The position numbers were made by a program, and so were the translations under genes. This document shows positions 56,275-63,859 of a DNA stretch of 64,000 bases, in pieces; position 1 is the first letter of the stretch; each line of letters opens with the position of its first letter. Under the pieces are notes generated by a model, which saw only the letters and a program-made list of their open reading frames with translations, was not told the origin of the DNA and searched no databases. This stretch comes from Bacteroidota bacterium (lineage in GTDB: Bacteria > Bacteroidota > Ignavibacteria > UBA10030), in assembly GCA_021813905.1 (NCBI GenBank), contig JAKAJH010000007.1:1-64000 (forward strand), in the 5' to 3' direction.

Positions 56275-57384
56275 TCAGAAGGTTGACCATTCCACGACGG
56301 CCTTGATCTCATCCGTGGGATGGACACCGAAGGCACGGGCGAAATCAGCCGCAGGATAGCGGTGGGTGATCAGCCGGGGCAGGTGACCGCTCCAGCGAAG
56401 GTCTGCCATCGTCAGGTCGCGCACGGCCATGCCGAAATGATCACGCGAAGCATTGACGCTTCCGACGATCACCTGGTTCCGCAGGACGAGCTTGCGCATC
56501 AGGGCCGCGCCGGAGATCTGCATCGGACGGTCTCCTCCCGGGATGCCGGTCAGCACGTAGACGCCGTTCGTGGCGAGCGCGTCGAGCAGGTCGAAATCGA
56601 GTGACGCGATCCCTGCCGCCTCCAGGATGAGATCCATCGGGCCGATGATGTCGTCCACTTTGTCTGCGGGGATTGTCCTGCCATCCACATACCGGCCGCC
56701 GATGGCAGCGAGCCACTGGGGCCGCGCCGTCGTCTTGTCTACGACGTCCAGGCCGTACACCTCGGCGCCCCGGAGGGCGAGGACCGTCGCTCCCAGCAGA
56801 CCGATCGGACCCAATCCGGCGATCAGGCAGCGCTTGCCGAAGAGCCAGTCCGGTGTCGCGAGCGCGTCCGGCAGCCGGCTGGTCTGTATGCGCACCGCTT
56901 CGTCGATCGCCTTTTCCACGACAGAGGTGGGCTCAGTCAATACGCCGACGGGTTCTAATCCGGCCGGGAGACGAACGACGAACTGTTCATCGTCGATGAC
57001 GTATTCCGTCTCATATCCGTCCCGTCCCCAGATCCCTCGCTCGGTGAATTCGCCGGTCTGGCACATGTCGGATCTGTTCATGAGACAGGGGAGACATTTC
57101 CCGCACCCACGGCGAACGGTGAACACGGCGAGGTCACCCGGCTTGACACGAGTGACGTTCTTTCCGACGTCGATGACCGTACCAAGCATCTCGTGCCCCA
57201 TGATGAGATCGGTGGTGTTGGCGGGCGGGTGCGAACGTCCGCCCGACGCCTCTTCGCGGTCCGTGCCGCAGATGCCCACGCGGAGGATTCTGACTTTGAC
57301 ATCAGTCGGCGTCTTCAGGGAAGGCTCCTGACGGTCAACAAGATGGACGTTGGTGGTCCCGCTCTCGACAGCAATCGCTTTCAT
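56275..57384 (-). CDS. Zinc-dependent glucose 1-dehydrogenase-like enzyme
   Basis: A 369-aa medium-chain dehydrogenase. Catalytic zinc region VGICGTDREEASGG and GHEMLGTVID, structural zinc-type cysteines CGKCLPCLMNRSDMC, and NAD(P) motif AGLGPIGLLGATVLALRGAEVYGLD. The overall pattern (CGTD-R-E, TEPTSVVEKAI) fits the glucose 1-dehydrogenase subfamily that oxidises glucose to gluconolactone. ATG at 57384 is preceded by GGAG. Placed between an MFS gene and a glucoamylase gene: glucose made by the latter may be oxidised directly. Confidence 0.85.
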   Translation of the reverse strand: MKAIAVESGTTNVHLVDRQEPSLKTPTDVKVRILRVGICGTDREEASGGRSHPPANTTDLIMGHEMLGTVIDVGKNVTRVKPGDLAVFTVRRGCGKCLPCLMNRSDMCQTGEFTERGIWGRDGYETEYVIDDEQFVVRLPAGLEPVGVLTEPTSVVEKAIDEAVRIQTSRLPDALATPDWLFGKRCLIAGLGPIGLLGATVLALRGAEVYGLDVVDKTTARPQWLAAIGGRYVDGRTIPADKVDDIIGPMDLILEAAGIASLDFDLLDALATNGVYVLTGIPGGDRPMQISGAALMRKLVLRNQVIVGSVNASRDHFGMAVRDLTMADLRWSGHLPRLITHRYPAADFARAFGVHPTDEIKAVVEWSTF

Positions 57385-57416
57385 GAGGGAATCTCCGTAT
57401 TCATGGCTGATGAATC

Positions 57417-58703
57417 CTACGGTTGACGGTTCTTCCGAAGGATGCCGATCAGAATGAGAATTCCGAGGGTGATGCCCGCAACGCCCATAGCCGGGACCGC
57501 CGTGTATCCCCATTGGGACGCCAGCCATCCGCCAAGGGCCGAGCCCACGACTCCCGCAATCGCGGTGGTTGCGTTGAATAGTCCCAATGCCTCGCCTTCC
57601 CCGGATCGCGCGAGTCGTACGGTCACCGCGGTTCCCGTGACACTGAGGAGAGACCACGCCAGTACAATGAAGAGAAATCCGGCAACCGCGGGAAGGGTCT
57701 TGTCAGCGATTCCGGCAGAGCCAAGCACGGACAGTCCCGCGAACGCCACCCAGCGAACGCCGAGGCCTGCTTCCAGCACGCGGAGCGGCCCGTGACGGTC
57801 GGACCACTTCCCTGCGGGGGCGTACAGCGCCAGACCGAGTGCCGCAGCGACCGCAAACGCGGTGGAGGAAAGAGAAGCGGAGACGCCGTAGGCCTGGCGC
57901 ATCAGCACCGGGTACAGCGAGAAGAAGCCCGCGGCACCGGCAAAGCTCAGGAACCAGGCGACGAGAAATCCCCCGAAACGAGAGAAGATCGGTTCGAGGA
58001 TCTGCTCCAGCGAGCTGCTCCCGAGATGATGATGAAATCGTTGAGGCGATCCGGCAGACAGCTCGGTGTGACGTGGAGGGTGTACGAGGATCGGACGGGG
58101 AGTGATCTGCGTGAGTGAGCGGGGACGCACGACGCTGGCCGGCAGCACGCCCAGCAACGTCACCCCGCCAGCCGCCAGAAAACTGAGTGTCATGTTGATC
58201 TGACTGATGATCCCGGCCAGAAGCAATCCGCCGACTTGCCCGACGCCGTAAAATGTCTGGAGCCATCCGATGCGTTTGTCCCACTCTTCACGAGGATGCG
58301 CTTCGACGATGAGCATGTTGCCGACCGTGGCGGCAGCCGCGGCTCCTGCTCCCTGGGCAAGGGCAAGCGGTAATCGGACGGAGAGAGAGGTCGAAAAGGG
58401 GAACACCGCGAATCCGATTGCGGTGGTAACTAAGCCTCCGATGAGGATCAGCCGGTAGCAGTGTCTCCGGTCGGCGAGTCCGCCCCAGAGCGGCGCGAGC
58501 AACCCGCCCAGATTGAACACCGCCATCACCAGTCCTACGCTTGTCAGATCGCCTTGGCGACCGACGGCGAGCGGAAGGAGTATAGGTGCCAGGCCGGCCG
58601 CTGAAACCCCGAGCAAGCCGTACGAGAAGTACCAGGGTTCAGTGTAGAATCGCCAGGATGTCCTCACCTGCGGGGAATCGAGGTCATGTGATTGTTCCGT
58701 CAA
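57417..58703 (-). CDS. MFS transporter
   Basis: A 428-aa major facilitator with 12 predicted transmembrane helices. GGLLAPLWGGLADRRHCYRL is the family's loop 2-3 signature and ALYAPAGKWSDRHGPLRVLE its repeat in the second half. The start is uncertain: TTG at 58703 is the longest, lacks a ribosome binding site, and no ATG is available until inside helix 2. First gene of the glucoamylase set, so a sugar, gluconate or drug substrate are all possible. Confidence 0.85.
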   Translation of the reverse strand: MTEQSHDLDSPQVRTSWRFYTEPWYFSYGLLGVSAAGLAPILLPLAVGRQGDLTSVGLVMAVFNLGGLLAPLWGGLADRRHCYRLILIGGLVTTAIGFAVFPFSTSLSVRLPLALAQGAGAAAAATVGNMLIVEAHPREEWDKRIGWLQTFYGVGQVGGLLLAGIISQINMTLSFLAAGGVTLLGVLPASVVRPRSLTQITPRPILVHPPRHTELSAGSPQRFHHHLGSSSLEQILEPIFSRFGGFLVAWFLSFAGAAGFFSLYPVLMRQAYGVSASLSSTAFAVAAALGLALYAPAGKWSDRHGPLRVLEAGLGVRWVAFAGLSVLGSAGIADKTLPAVAGFLFIVLAWSLLSVTGTAVTVRLARSGEGEALGLFNATTAIAGVVGSALGGWLASQWGYTAVPAMGVAGITLGILILIGILRKNRQP

Positions 58704-58741
58704 AGGACGAAAGACTTGCCCGAGAGTCCTGTGGAAAGGTC

Positions 58742-58770
58742 ATGCTATTTACTTTAAAACGCACTCTCAA
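58742..58770 (-). promoter_or_regulatory. Sigma-70-like promoter for MFS-glucoamylase operon
   Basis: On the minus strand TTGAGA (58770-58765), 17-bp spacer, TAGCAT (58747-58742). It is 39 bp before the TTG start and directed into the MFS gene. Confidence 0.35.
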
Positions 58771-58897
58771 AGAGGATAAGTTCCGCAGGGAGCCCTTCTG
58801 CAGGTCGAATTGGGGCTCAAAATGGCGGAAGAGCAGTGCAACCTTCGGGGTCAGTATCCGTGCACGGAGATTTTCTCTTGCTCGGAGAACGGAGATC

Positions 58898-59059
58898 TCA
58901 TGAACCAGAGCCCTTTCTCCGCCATGGTATCATACCTCCCTGGTCGTTCGGCAAGCCGATGCCGGAGAAATGTTCTTTGATTCTCTTCTCGAGAGCCTGA
59001 GTGGAGTCACAATAGAGGTGTGTCGATCGAAGACGAAGGATGGAGAACCAGGAACGCAT
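58898..59059 (-). pseudogene. Decayed GIY-YIG endonuclease-like fragment
   Basis: A 53-codon frame whose first ~38 residues align with the intact GIY-YIG protein at 59343-59627 (both run W-F-x-I-L-R-L ... EHF-x-G-x-G). The first tyrosine is serine (FSILRL), the YCG glycine is aspartate (LYCDST), and homology ends abruptly after GLPNDQGG. The catalytic glutamate half is missing. It is one part of a duplicated unit described among the findings. Confidence 0.65.
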
Positions 59060-59122
59060 ATCCCCCTCAGAAAGCAAAAACACCCACCGGAGTGATTTCA
59101 GTGGGAGAATCTTGTGGGCCTC

Positions 59123-59280
59123 TCGACTCGGCCCGCGCAAGAACTACGGGGCTCGCTCGGGACTCTTCGACTCGCACTTTGAAGCGGCAGAGCCTTGAGC
59201 GATCCCCGGTGCGTCCCGAAAAGGGAACACCCCAATGCTGTGGCAACGGGGCGTGTCGAAGGGCTCCGCGAGTAGGACTC
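59123..59280. repeat. Partial second copy of the tRNA-flanking repeat
   Basis: This stretch holds degenerate versions of the sequences next to tRNA-Asn: a GAGCCTTGAGCGATCCCC block at 59190-59207 like that at 59738-59755, and at 59248-59280 a 33-base near-perfect copy (one mismatch) of 59782-59814. An inverted third version of the motif seems present around 59123-59172. Confidence 0.6.
59248..59280. repeat. Direct repeat, copy 1 (contains tRNA-Asn 3' end)
   Basis: 33 bases identical to 59782-59814 except at one position. The last 16 bases equal the 3' end of the tRNA-Asn gene (acceptor strand and part of the T arm), here without the rest of the tRNA. Copies are 534 bp apart and bracket the intact GIY-YIG gene. 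Confidence 0.8.
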
Positions 59281-59342
59281 CCCGCCCGACTTCGTCGTGC
59301 GGGAGTCCCCTCCCATCTTCATTGGATGGTCACTTCATCCGT

Positions 59343-59627
59343 TCATCGCTTACATCGCTTCGACAAACGCCTCAGCTCGACGAGGTCGCCGCGGATCAGA
59401 GCCTCCTTCTTTGCGCGAACCCATCTCTTGACCTGTTTCTCTCTCTGTAGGGCTTCTCGATACGTATTGAACTCCTCTTCATGAACGACCGCCACCGGAG
59501 GATCGAGTTTCGTCGTGCGACCTCCCAGGCCGGCGAAGTGTTCTCTGTATCGTCGGACTCTATCCTTGGTATATCCACAGTAAGGAACCTGCGATTGAAG
59601 CCGAAGGATGTAAAACCAGGCTGGCAT
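59343..59627 (-). CDS. Small GIY-YIG nuclease-domain protein
   Basis: A 94-aa protein of the YhbQ/UPF0213-like GIY-YIG group. FYILRLQSQVPYCGYTKD carries the two half-motifs (here Y-I-L and Y-C-G), followed by RVRRYREHFAGLGGRTTK and the catalytic-glutamate segment NTYREALQREKQVKRWVRAKKEALI. I start at the ATG at 59627, preceded by GGGAGGG; the longer frame to 59897 reads through the tRNA and repeat and is spurious. A hairpin lies at 59652-59683 just upstream. It is bracketed by direct repeats that include a tRNA 3' end. Such genes often move as small insertions; activity is unproven. Confidence 0.82.
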   Translation of the reverse strand: MPAWFYILRLQSQVPYCGYTKDRVRRYREHFAGLGGRTTKLDPPVAVVHEEEFNTYREALQREKQVKRWVRAKKEALIRGDLVELRRLSKRCKR

Positions 59628-59651
59628 GAGTCCCTCCCCCATAAACGAAGA

Positions 59652-59683
59652 ATCCCCCACGTCTGAGAGACAGAGCGGGGGAT
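59652..59683. repeat. Hairpin upstream of GIY-YIG gene
   Basis: ATCCCCC (59652-59658) pairs with GGGGGAT (59677-59683), with an inner GTCT/AGAC pairing. It stands 25 bp before the GIY-YIG start on the minus strand and may be a leader structure or the terminator of tRNA-Asn transcription. Confidence 0.45.
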
Positions 59684-59781
59684 GCTGAGTGTTGATGCGC
59701 CTTTCGACTCGCCTCTCGGTGGGGCGGAGCCCTGAGCGAGCCCCGCAGCCAAGAAACGACTTCGCCCAGCTATTCATCAGC

Positions 59782-59814
59782 GGGGCGAGTCGAAGGGCTC
59801 CGCGAGTAGGACTC
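59782..59814. repeat. Direct repeat, copy 2 (overlaps tRNA-Asn 3' end)
   Basis: Partner of 59248-59280. Positions 59799-59814 belong to the functional tRNA-Asn gene, the rest to its 3' flank, making an attachment-site-like arrangement. Confidence 0.8.
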
Positions 59815-59869
59815 GAACCTACAACCCTGCGGTTAACAGCCGCATGCTCTACCATTGAGCTATCGCGGA
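59798..59869 (-). tRNA. tRNA-Asn (GTT)
   Basis: A 72-nt cloverleaf read on the minus strand. Acceptor TCCGCGA pairs with TCGCGGA, D arm GCTC...GAGC, anticodon stem TGCGG/CCGCA with loop CTGTTAA (anticodon GTT), T arm GTAGG-TTCGAGT-CCTAC. CCA is not encoded. Its 3' end is duplicated 534 bp downstream in its own direction. Confidence 0.96.
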
Positions 59870-59900
59870 ATGATGTGAAAGACCGACAAATATTCACAAC

Positions 59901-59926
59901 GAAAGCTCACGAACCTGTGAGCTTTC
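59901..59926. repeat. Perfect 10-bp hairpin between tRNA-Asn and ybaB
   Basis: GAAAGCTCAC and GTGAGCTTTC arms around a 6-base loop, in the divergent gap. No T-tract follows on either strand. It could be an operator, an insulating terminator, or part of the tRNA leader. Confidence 0.55.
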
Positions 59927-59976
59927 ATCTTCAATATAAAAGCAATTGCCTCAAAAGTCAAGAGAAACGGCCTTCG

Positions 59977-60005
59977 TTGATTTTCCACCGACATCGGGGT
60001 ATATT
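59977..60005 (+). promoter_or_regulatory. Sigma-70-like promoter of ybaB-recR operon
   Basis: TTGATT at 59977-59982, 17-bp spacer, TATATT at 60000-60005. The start codon of ybaB is 43 bp past the -10. Confidence 0.5.
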
Positions 60006-60047
60006 GACTTCGTACACCGGTCACCGACGAAAAATTGAGGAGCATGT

Positions 60048-60392
60048 ATGTTCAAAGGCGGCATGCCAAATATGCAGAACATGATGAAGCAGGTCCAGAA
60101 GATGCAGGAGAAGATGGCTCAAGTGCAGGAGGAGCTGGAACAGAAAACCGTGACGGCGGATGCGGGCGGCGGAATGGTCAAAGTGACCGCGAACGGAAAA
60201 CAACATGTCCTCAAAATCGAGATTGAAAAAGAAGTGGTGAATCCCGACGACAAGGCGATGCTCGAAGACCTGGTCCTCGCTGCGGTCAATCAGGCGCTCG
60301 ACAAGTCCAGCGCGATGGCGCAGGAGGAGATGCAGAATGCCACCGGCGGCATGCTCCCCAATATCCCCGGTATGAAACTTCCCGGATTCTGA
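60048..60392 (+). CDS. ybaB: YbaB/EbfC family nucleoid-associated protein
   Basis: A 114-aa DNA-binding protein of the YbaB/EbfC family, forming tweezer-like dimers. N-terminal helix [22 protein letters not shown], then [33 protein letters not shown] and the C-terminal helix region [16 protein letters not shown] are standard. A ribosome binding site TGAGGAG precedes the ATG at 60048; the ATG at 60044 is in another frame. It directly precedes recR, the near-universal arrangement. Confidence 0.97.
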   Translation: MFKGGMPNMQNMMKQVQKMQEKMAQVQEELEQKTVTADAGGGMVKVTANGKQHVLKIEIEKEVVNPDDKAMLEDLVLAAVNQALDKSSAMAQEEMQNATGGMLPNIPGMKLPGF

Positions 60393-60402
60393 CTTCTCGC
60401 GC

Positions 60403-61002
60403 ATGTTGTACACCTCCGAATCGATCGAACAACTCGCTGCCGCCTTCGGCCAGCTCCCCGGCATCGGGCGCAAGACCGCCCATCGCCTGGCGCTTCACAT
60501 CCTGAAACTCCCGCGCGAAGATGTCGATGTCCTGGCGCGTGCGCTGGTTGATGTCAAAGAAAAAGTGCGATACTGCTCGGTGTGCGCCAACATCACCGAG
60601 AACGATCCGTGCGCCATCTGCGCCAGTCCCAAACGCGACCGGTCGGTGATCTGCGTCGTTGAGGAACCGAACGACGTGATGGCCATCGAGAAGACCAACG
60701 AATACCGGGGCCTCTATCACGTCCTCGGCGGGGCGCTCTCGCCGCTGGACGGCATCGGACCGGAAGATCTTCGCATTACGGAACTTCTGCGCCGCCTGGA
60801 AACCCAACCCACGGACGAGATCATCCTTGCGCTGAATCCGAATGTCGAAGGAGAGGCCACGACGCTCTATCTTACAAGACTCCTCAAGCCCGTCGGCATT
60901 CGTCTGACGCGGATCGCGCGCGGACTGCCGGTCGGCTCGGATCTCGAGTTCGCCGACGAAGCCACGCTCTCCCGTGCCATCGAAGGACGGATCGCTCTGT
61001 AA
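60403..61002 (+). CDS. recR: Recombination mediator RecR
   Basis: A 199-aa RecR of full length. Helix-hairpin-helix [15 protein letters not shown], zinc finger C58-C61-C70-C73 ([16 protein letters not shown]), Toprim domain with [15 protein letters not shown] and [16 protein letters not shown], and C-terminal [23 protein letters not shown]. With RecO and RecF it loads RecA on gapped DNA. It lies 10 bp after ybaB and 4 bp before the lipoprotein gene. Confidence 0.98.
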   Translation: MLYTSESIEQLAAAFGQLPGIGRKTAHRLALHILKLPREDVDVLARALVDVKEKVRYCSVCANITENDPCAICASPKRDRSVICVVEEPNDVMAIEKTNEYRGLYHVLGGALSPLDGIGPEDLRITELLRRLETQPTDEIILALNPNVEGEATTLYLTRLLKPVGIRLTRIARGLPVGSDLEFADEATLSRAIEGRIAL

Positions 61003-61006
61003 TCCG

Positions 61007-61609
61007 ATGCGGATCGGGCGCCACACACTCCTGCTGGTGATGATGGCAGGCGCTGCCGCGCTGACCGGATGCGGCATCTTTGATACGCGCAATCCGGAAC
61101 CGCCCACGCAGGTCAGTTCCAGCTACGTCCCGCCGACGGATCCGTCCATCGTCTTCCAGAACATGGTCAGCGCGTTCCATGATCTGAACACCGTCAATTA
61201 TGTGCGGTCGTTCTCCGATACGTCGGGCGGAGGCGCCTCCTTCCGGTTCGAGCCGAGCGCGCAGTCGGGGGCAAAGTACGCGGCCGTGTTTGCGGCATGG
61301 AACCGTCAGTCGGAACAGCAGTACTTTGAAGCGATGAAATCGCAGCTCCTTTCCGGCGGAGTGATGACGCTGCAATTTACATCCCTCACGGCCCAGCGGG
61401 TCAGCGCTGATTCCGCCCAGTACGAAGCGACCTACAGCCTCGTCGTGCCGCATGCCGTAACCGGCGTCGCTACAACGGCGAGCGGCCGCGCGCAGTTCTG
61501 GCTCGCACCCGACCAGGCACGACTGTGGTCGATCACATCATGGGTGGATCTCGCGCAGAATCCGGACGACTTCACGTGGAGCGATTTCAAGGGCATCTTC
61601 GGCCAGTGA
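61007..61609 (+). CDS. Lipoprotein of unknown function, first of a pair
   Basis: A 200-aa exported lipoprotein: signal LLLVMMAGAAALTGC with lipid cysteine at about residue 22. The mature part begins VFQNMVSAFHDLNTVNYVRSF and ends RLWSITSWVDL, a pattern like NTF2/SnoaL-type small beta-cone proteins. The next gene overlaps it and shares this pattern. Between recR and pheA in one tight operon. Function unknown. Confidence 0.8.
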   Translation: MRIGRHTLLLVMMAGAAALTGCGIFDTRNPEPPTQVSSSYVPPTDPSIVFQNMVSAFHDLNTVNYVRSFSDTSGGGASFRFEPSAQSGAKYAAVFAAWNRQSEQQYFEAMKSQLLSGGVMTLQFTSLTAQRVSADSAQYEATYSLVVPHAVTGVATTASGRAQFWLAPDQARLWSITSWVDLAQNPDDFTWSDFKGIFGQ

Positions 61610-62112
61610 CGCGGGCGATTGCGCTTGCGGCGGCGCTCTTCGCGGGTGCGTGCAATCCGTTCGCGCCGGCGTTGGATGAGTCGCTCGATGCCGGTGCGTC
61701 GGTGCTCGGTGACCAGACCACGGTCGACGGCGTGTTTCAGAATATGAAGTACGCGTACACCTTCCGGGATACGACGATCTACGGGCGGCTCCTCGACGGC
61801 AACTACACGTTCCTCTATCGCGACTACGATCGCGGTGTCGATGTGTCGTGGGGGAGGGATGAGGAAATGCGGGCAACGAACGGACTCTTCCAGAATGTCC
61901 AGCGCCTGGATCTCGTATGGAACAACGTGATTGCGCAGTCGAGCGACTCGGCGAACACGCTTGTGCAGGTGAGTCGGAACTTCAATCTGACTGTCACCTT
62001 CACGCCCACCGACATCATCCGGGTGGACGGCTATGTGACGCTCTCGATCGTGCGCGACGAGACCGATCGCCCCTGGCGCATTGTCCAGTGGCGCGATGAA
62101 TCGAATTTCTGA
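61606..62112 (+). CDS. Lipoprotein of unknown function, second of a pair
   Basis: A 168-aa protein starting at GTG 61606, which overlaps the previous stop by 4 bp (GTGA). Short lipoprotein signal AIALAAALFAGAC. The mature part has VFQNMKYAYTFRDTTIYGRLL and ends PWRIVQWRDESNF, matching the layout of the neighbour and likely arisen by duplication. The longer frame from 61525 lacks this signal at its N-terminus. Confidence 0.75.
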   Translation: MTRAIALAAALFAGACNPFAPALDESLDAGASVLGDQTTVDGVFQNMKYAYTFRDTTIYGRLLDGNYTFLYRDYDRGVDVSWGRDEEMRATNGLFQNVQRLDLVWNNVIAQSSDSANTLVQVSRNFNLTVTFTPTDIIRVDGYVTLSIVRDETDRPWRIVQWRDESNF

Positions 62113-62120
62113 GGAGCGGC

Positions 62121-62975
62121 ATGGCAATGGTGGTCTGTTACCAGGGTGAACCGGGATCGTTCAGCGAAGAAGCGGCGCGTCATTGCTTCGGCCGGTCAGC
62201 GAAGCTGGTGCCGTGCGAGAATTTTCGCGCGGTGTTCCGGACGGTGAGCCGCCGGCAGGCGACCGCGGGGATTGTGCCGATCGAGAATACCGTGCTCGGC
62301 AGCATCCACCAGACCTACGACCTTCTGCTGGAACATCATCTCGCGATCATCGGCGAGACGCAGCTCCGCATCCGGCTGAATCTGCTGGCGCTGCCCGGGA
62401 CTCGTCCGCGCGATATCCGGAAGATCTACTCGCAGCCCCAGGCGCTCGGGCAGTGCGAAGACTTCCTGCGGTCGCTTGGGGACGTCGAAGTGCATGCGTT
62501 CCACGACACGGCGGCGGCAGCGCGGATGATCCGTGAAGAACGCATGCACGATGCCGCGGCGATCGCCAGCGCCCGGGCGGGACGACGGCACCGGTTGGCT
62601 GTGCTCCGTGCGGACGTGGAATCCCATCGGCAGAACTACACCCGCTTTATCGTGATCGGTCGCCGGGCGGTGCGCGCAGTCCGCAATCCCCGGACCTCCG
62701 TCGTCTTTGCCGCGCGGGATCTCCCGGGGGCGCTGTTCAAAGCCCTGGCCGTCTTCTCATTACGGGACATCAACTTGCGGAAGATCGAATCGCGACCGCT
62801 CATCGGCCGGCCGTGGCAATACCTGTTCTACCTCGACGTCGACGGCTCGCCGGATGAGGCACGCGTCACACAGGCGTTGGAACATTTGCGGGAACTGAGT
62901 ATCTTTGTCCGGGTTCTGGGCACGTACGAACGCGCTTTGACACCGACCGACCGCATGGCACGAGGGAGGCGCTGA
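62121..62975 (+). CDS. pheA: Prephenate dehydratase
   Basis: A 284-aa monofunctional prephenate dehydratase, converting prephenate to phenylpyruvate in phenylalanine synthesis. Catalytic domain: CYQGEPGSFSEEAA, GIVPIENTVLGSIHQTYDLLL, SQPQALGQCEDFL, HDTAAAARMI and the essential NYTRFIVIG. The C-terminal ACT domain (ALFKALAVFSLRDINLRKIESRPL) has the ESRP phenylalanine-binding motif, so feedback inhibition is expected. 8 bp separate it from the lipoprotein gene. Confidence 0.96.
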   Translation: MAMVVCYQGEPGSFSEEAARHCFGRSAKLVPCENFRAVFRTVSRRQATAGIVPIENTVLGSIHQTYDLLLEHHLAIIGETQLRIRLNLLALPGTRPRDIRKIYSQPQALGQCEDFLRSLGDVEVHAFHDTAAAARMIREERMHDAAAIASARAGRRHRLAVLRADVESHRQNYTRFIVIGRRAVRAVRNPRTSVVFAARDLPGALFKALAVFSLRDINLRKIESRPLIGRPWQYLFYLDVDGSPDEARVTQALEHLRELSIFVRVLGTYERALTPTDRMARGRR

Positions 62976-62980
62976 GATCC

Positions 62981-63859
62981 ATGCAGATCCGCTACATTCT
63001 GAAAGAAGGATTCTCCGGCTTCGACCGTGCGAAGCTCTCCATGTTCGCCTCGGTCTTCACCGTCACCGCATCCCTGCTGCTGCTCAGTCTCTTCTCCATT
63101 CTGCTGATCAACGCCAACAGTGTCGTGGAATCGTTGCGCCAGAAGGTGGAGATGGAGGCGTTCCTGGACGACCAGATCACCGCCGGTCAGCTCGCTGACA
63201 CGCGCGCCCGGATCGAAGGTCTCGAGGGCGTGCGTGAGGTCCGGTACGTCTCCAAAGAAGAAGCCGCCGCGATCTTCAAGGAGGAGTTCGGTGAGGACAT
63301 CAACACGGTCCTGAATTTCAATCCGCTCCCCGCATCGTTCAAGATCGCCCTCAAGGACGGTTACCGCACATCCGTAAAGGCCGCGATGATCTACAACGAG
63401 GTGAAGGCGATCAAGGGAGTCGATGATATCATCTATCGGAAGCAGCTCCTGGAGATGATCGATCACCGGGCGATGATGTTCCTCTGGGTCGCGTTCGGCA
63501 TCGGCGTCTTCATCATGCTCTCGTCCATCGTGCTGGTCGCCAACACGATCCGCCTCGCCATCTACGCGAAGCGCAAGATCATTCAGACGATGAAGCTCAT
63601 CGGCGCTACGCGCGGGTTCATCCGGACGCCGTTCCTGCTGGAAGGATTCATCCAGGGGCTTCTCGGCGGACTGATCGCCGCGGGGATCATCTTTGCGGTA
63701 TTCCGGTTGCTCGAGGGCTGGCTGTCGATGCAGCTCTCCGATTTTGTCCGCGTGCAGCCGTGGTGGTACGCCGTCATCGTCGGCACGGGAAGCGTTCTGG
63801 GATTGCTGGGCAGCATGATCTCGATCCGCCGGTTCATTGGCGAGAGCGTGGCGAACTAG
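62981..63859 (+). CDS. ftsX: Cell division protein FtsX
   Basis: A 292-aa membrane protein. One N-terminal helix (~23-45), a periplasmic domain with MEAFLDDQITAGQLADTRARIEGLEGVREVRYVSKEEA, and three C-terminal helices (~165-190, 217-243, 262-280) with the FtsX permease pattern IRLAIYAKRKIIQTMKLIGATRGFIRTPFLLEGF. FtsX with FtsE controls peptidoglycan hydrolases at division. FtsE is not in the window; it may lie beyond the edge or elsewhere. 5 bp after pheA. Confidence 0.95.
   Translation: MQIRYILKEGFSGFDRAKLSMFASVFTVTASLLLLSLFSILLINANSVVESLRQKVEMEAFLDDQITAGQLADTRARIEGLEGVREVRYVSKEEAAAIFKEEFGEDINTVLNFNPLPASFKIALKDGYRTSVKAAMIYNEVKAIKGVDDIIYRKQLLEMIDHRAMMFLWVAFGIGVFIMLSSIVLVANTIRLAIYAKRKIIQTMKLIGATRGFIRTPFLLEGFIQGLLGGLIAAGIIFAVFRLLEGWLSMQLSDFVRVQPWWYAVIVGTGSVLGLLGSMISIRRFIGESVAN

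Noticed and set aside
59689-60084. Plus-strand frame of 131 aa containing VGLEPTTLRLTAACSTIEL
   Set aside because: This is the antisense translation of tRNA-Asn and its flanks, a well-known annotation artefact.
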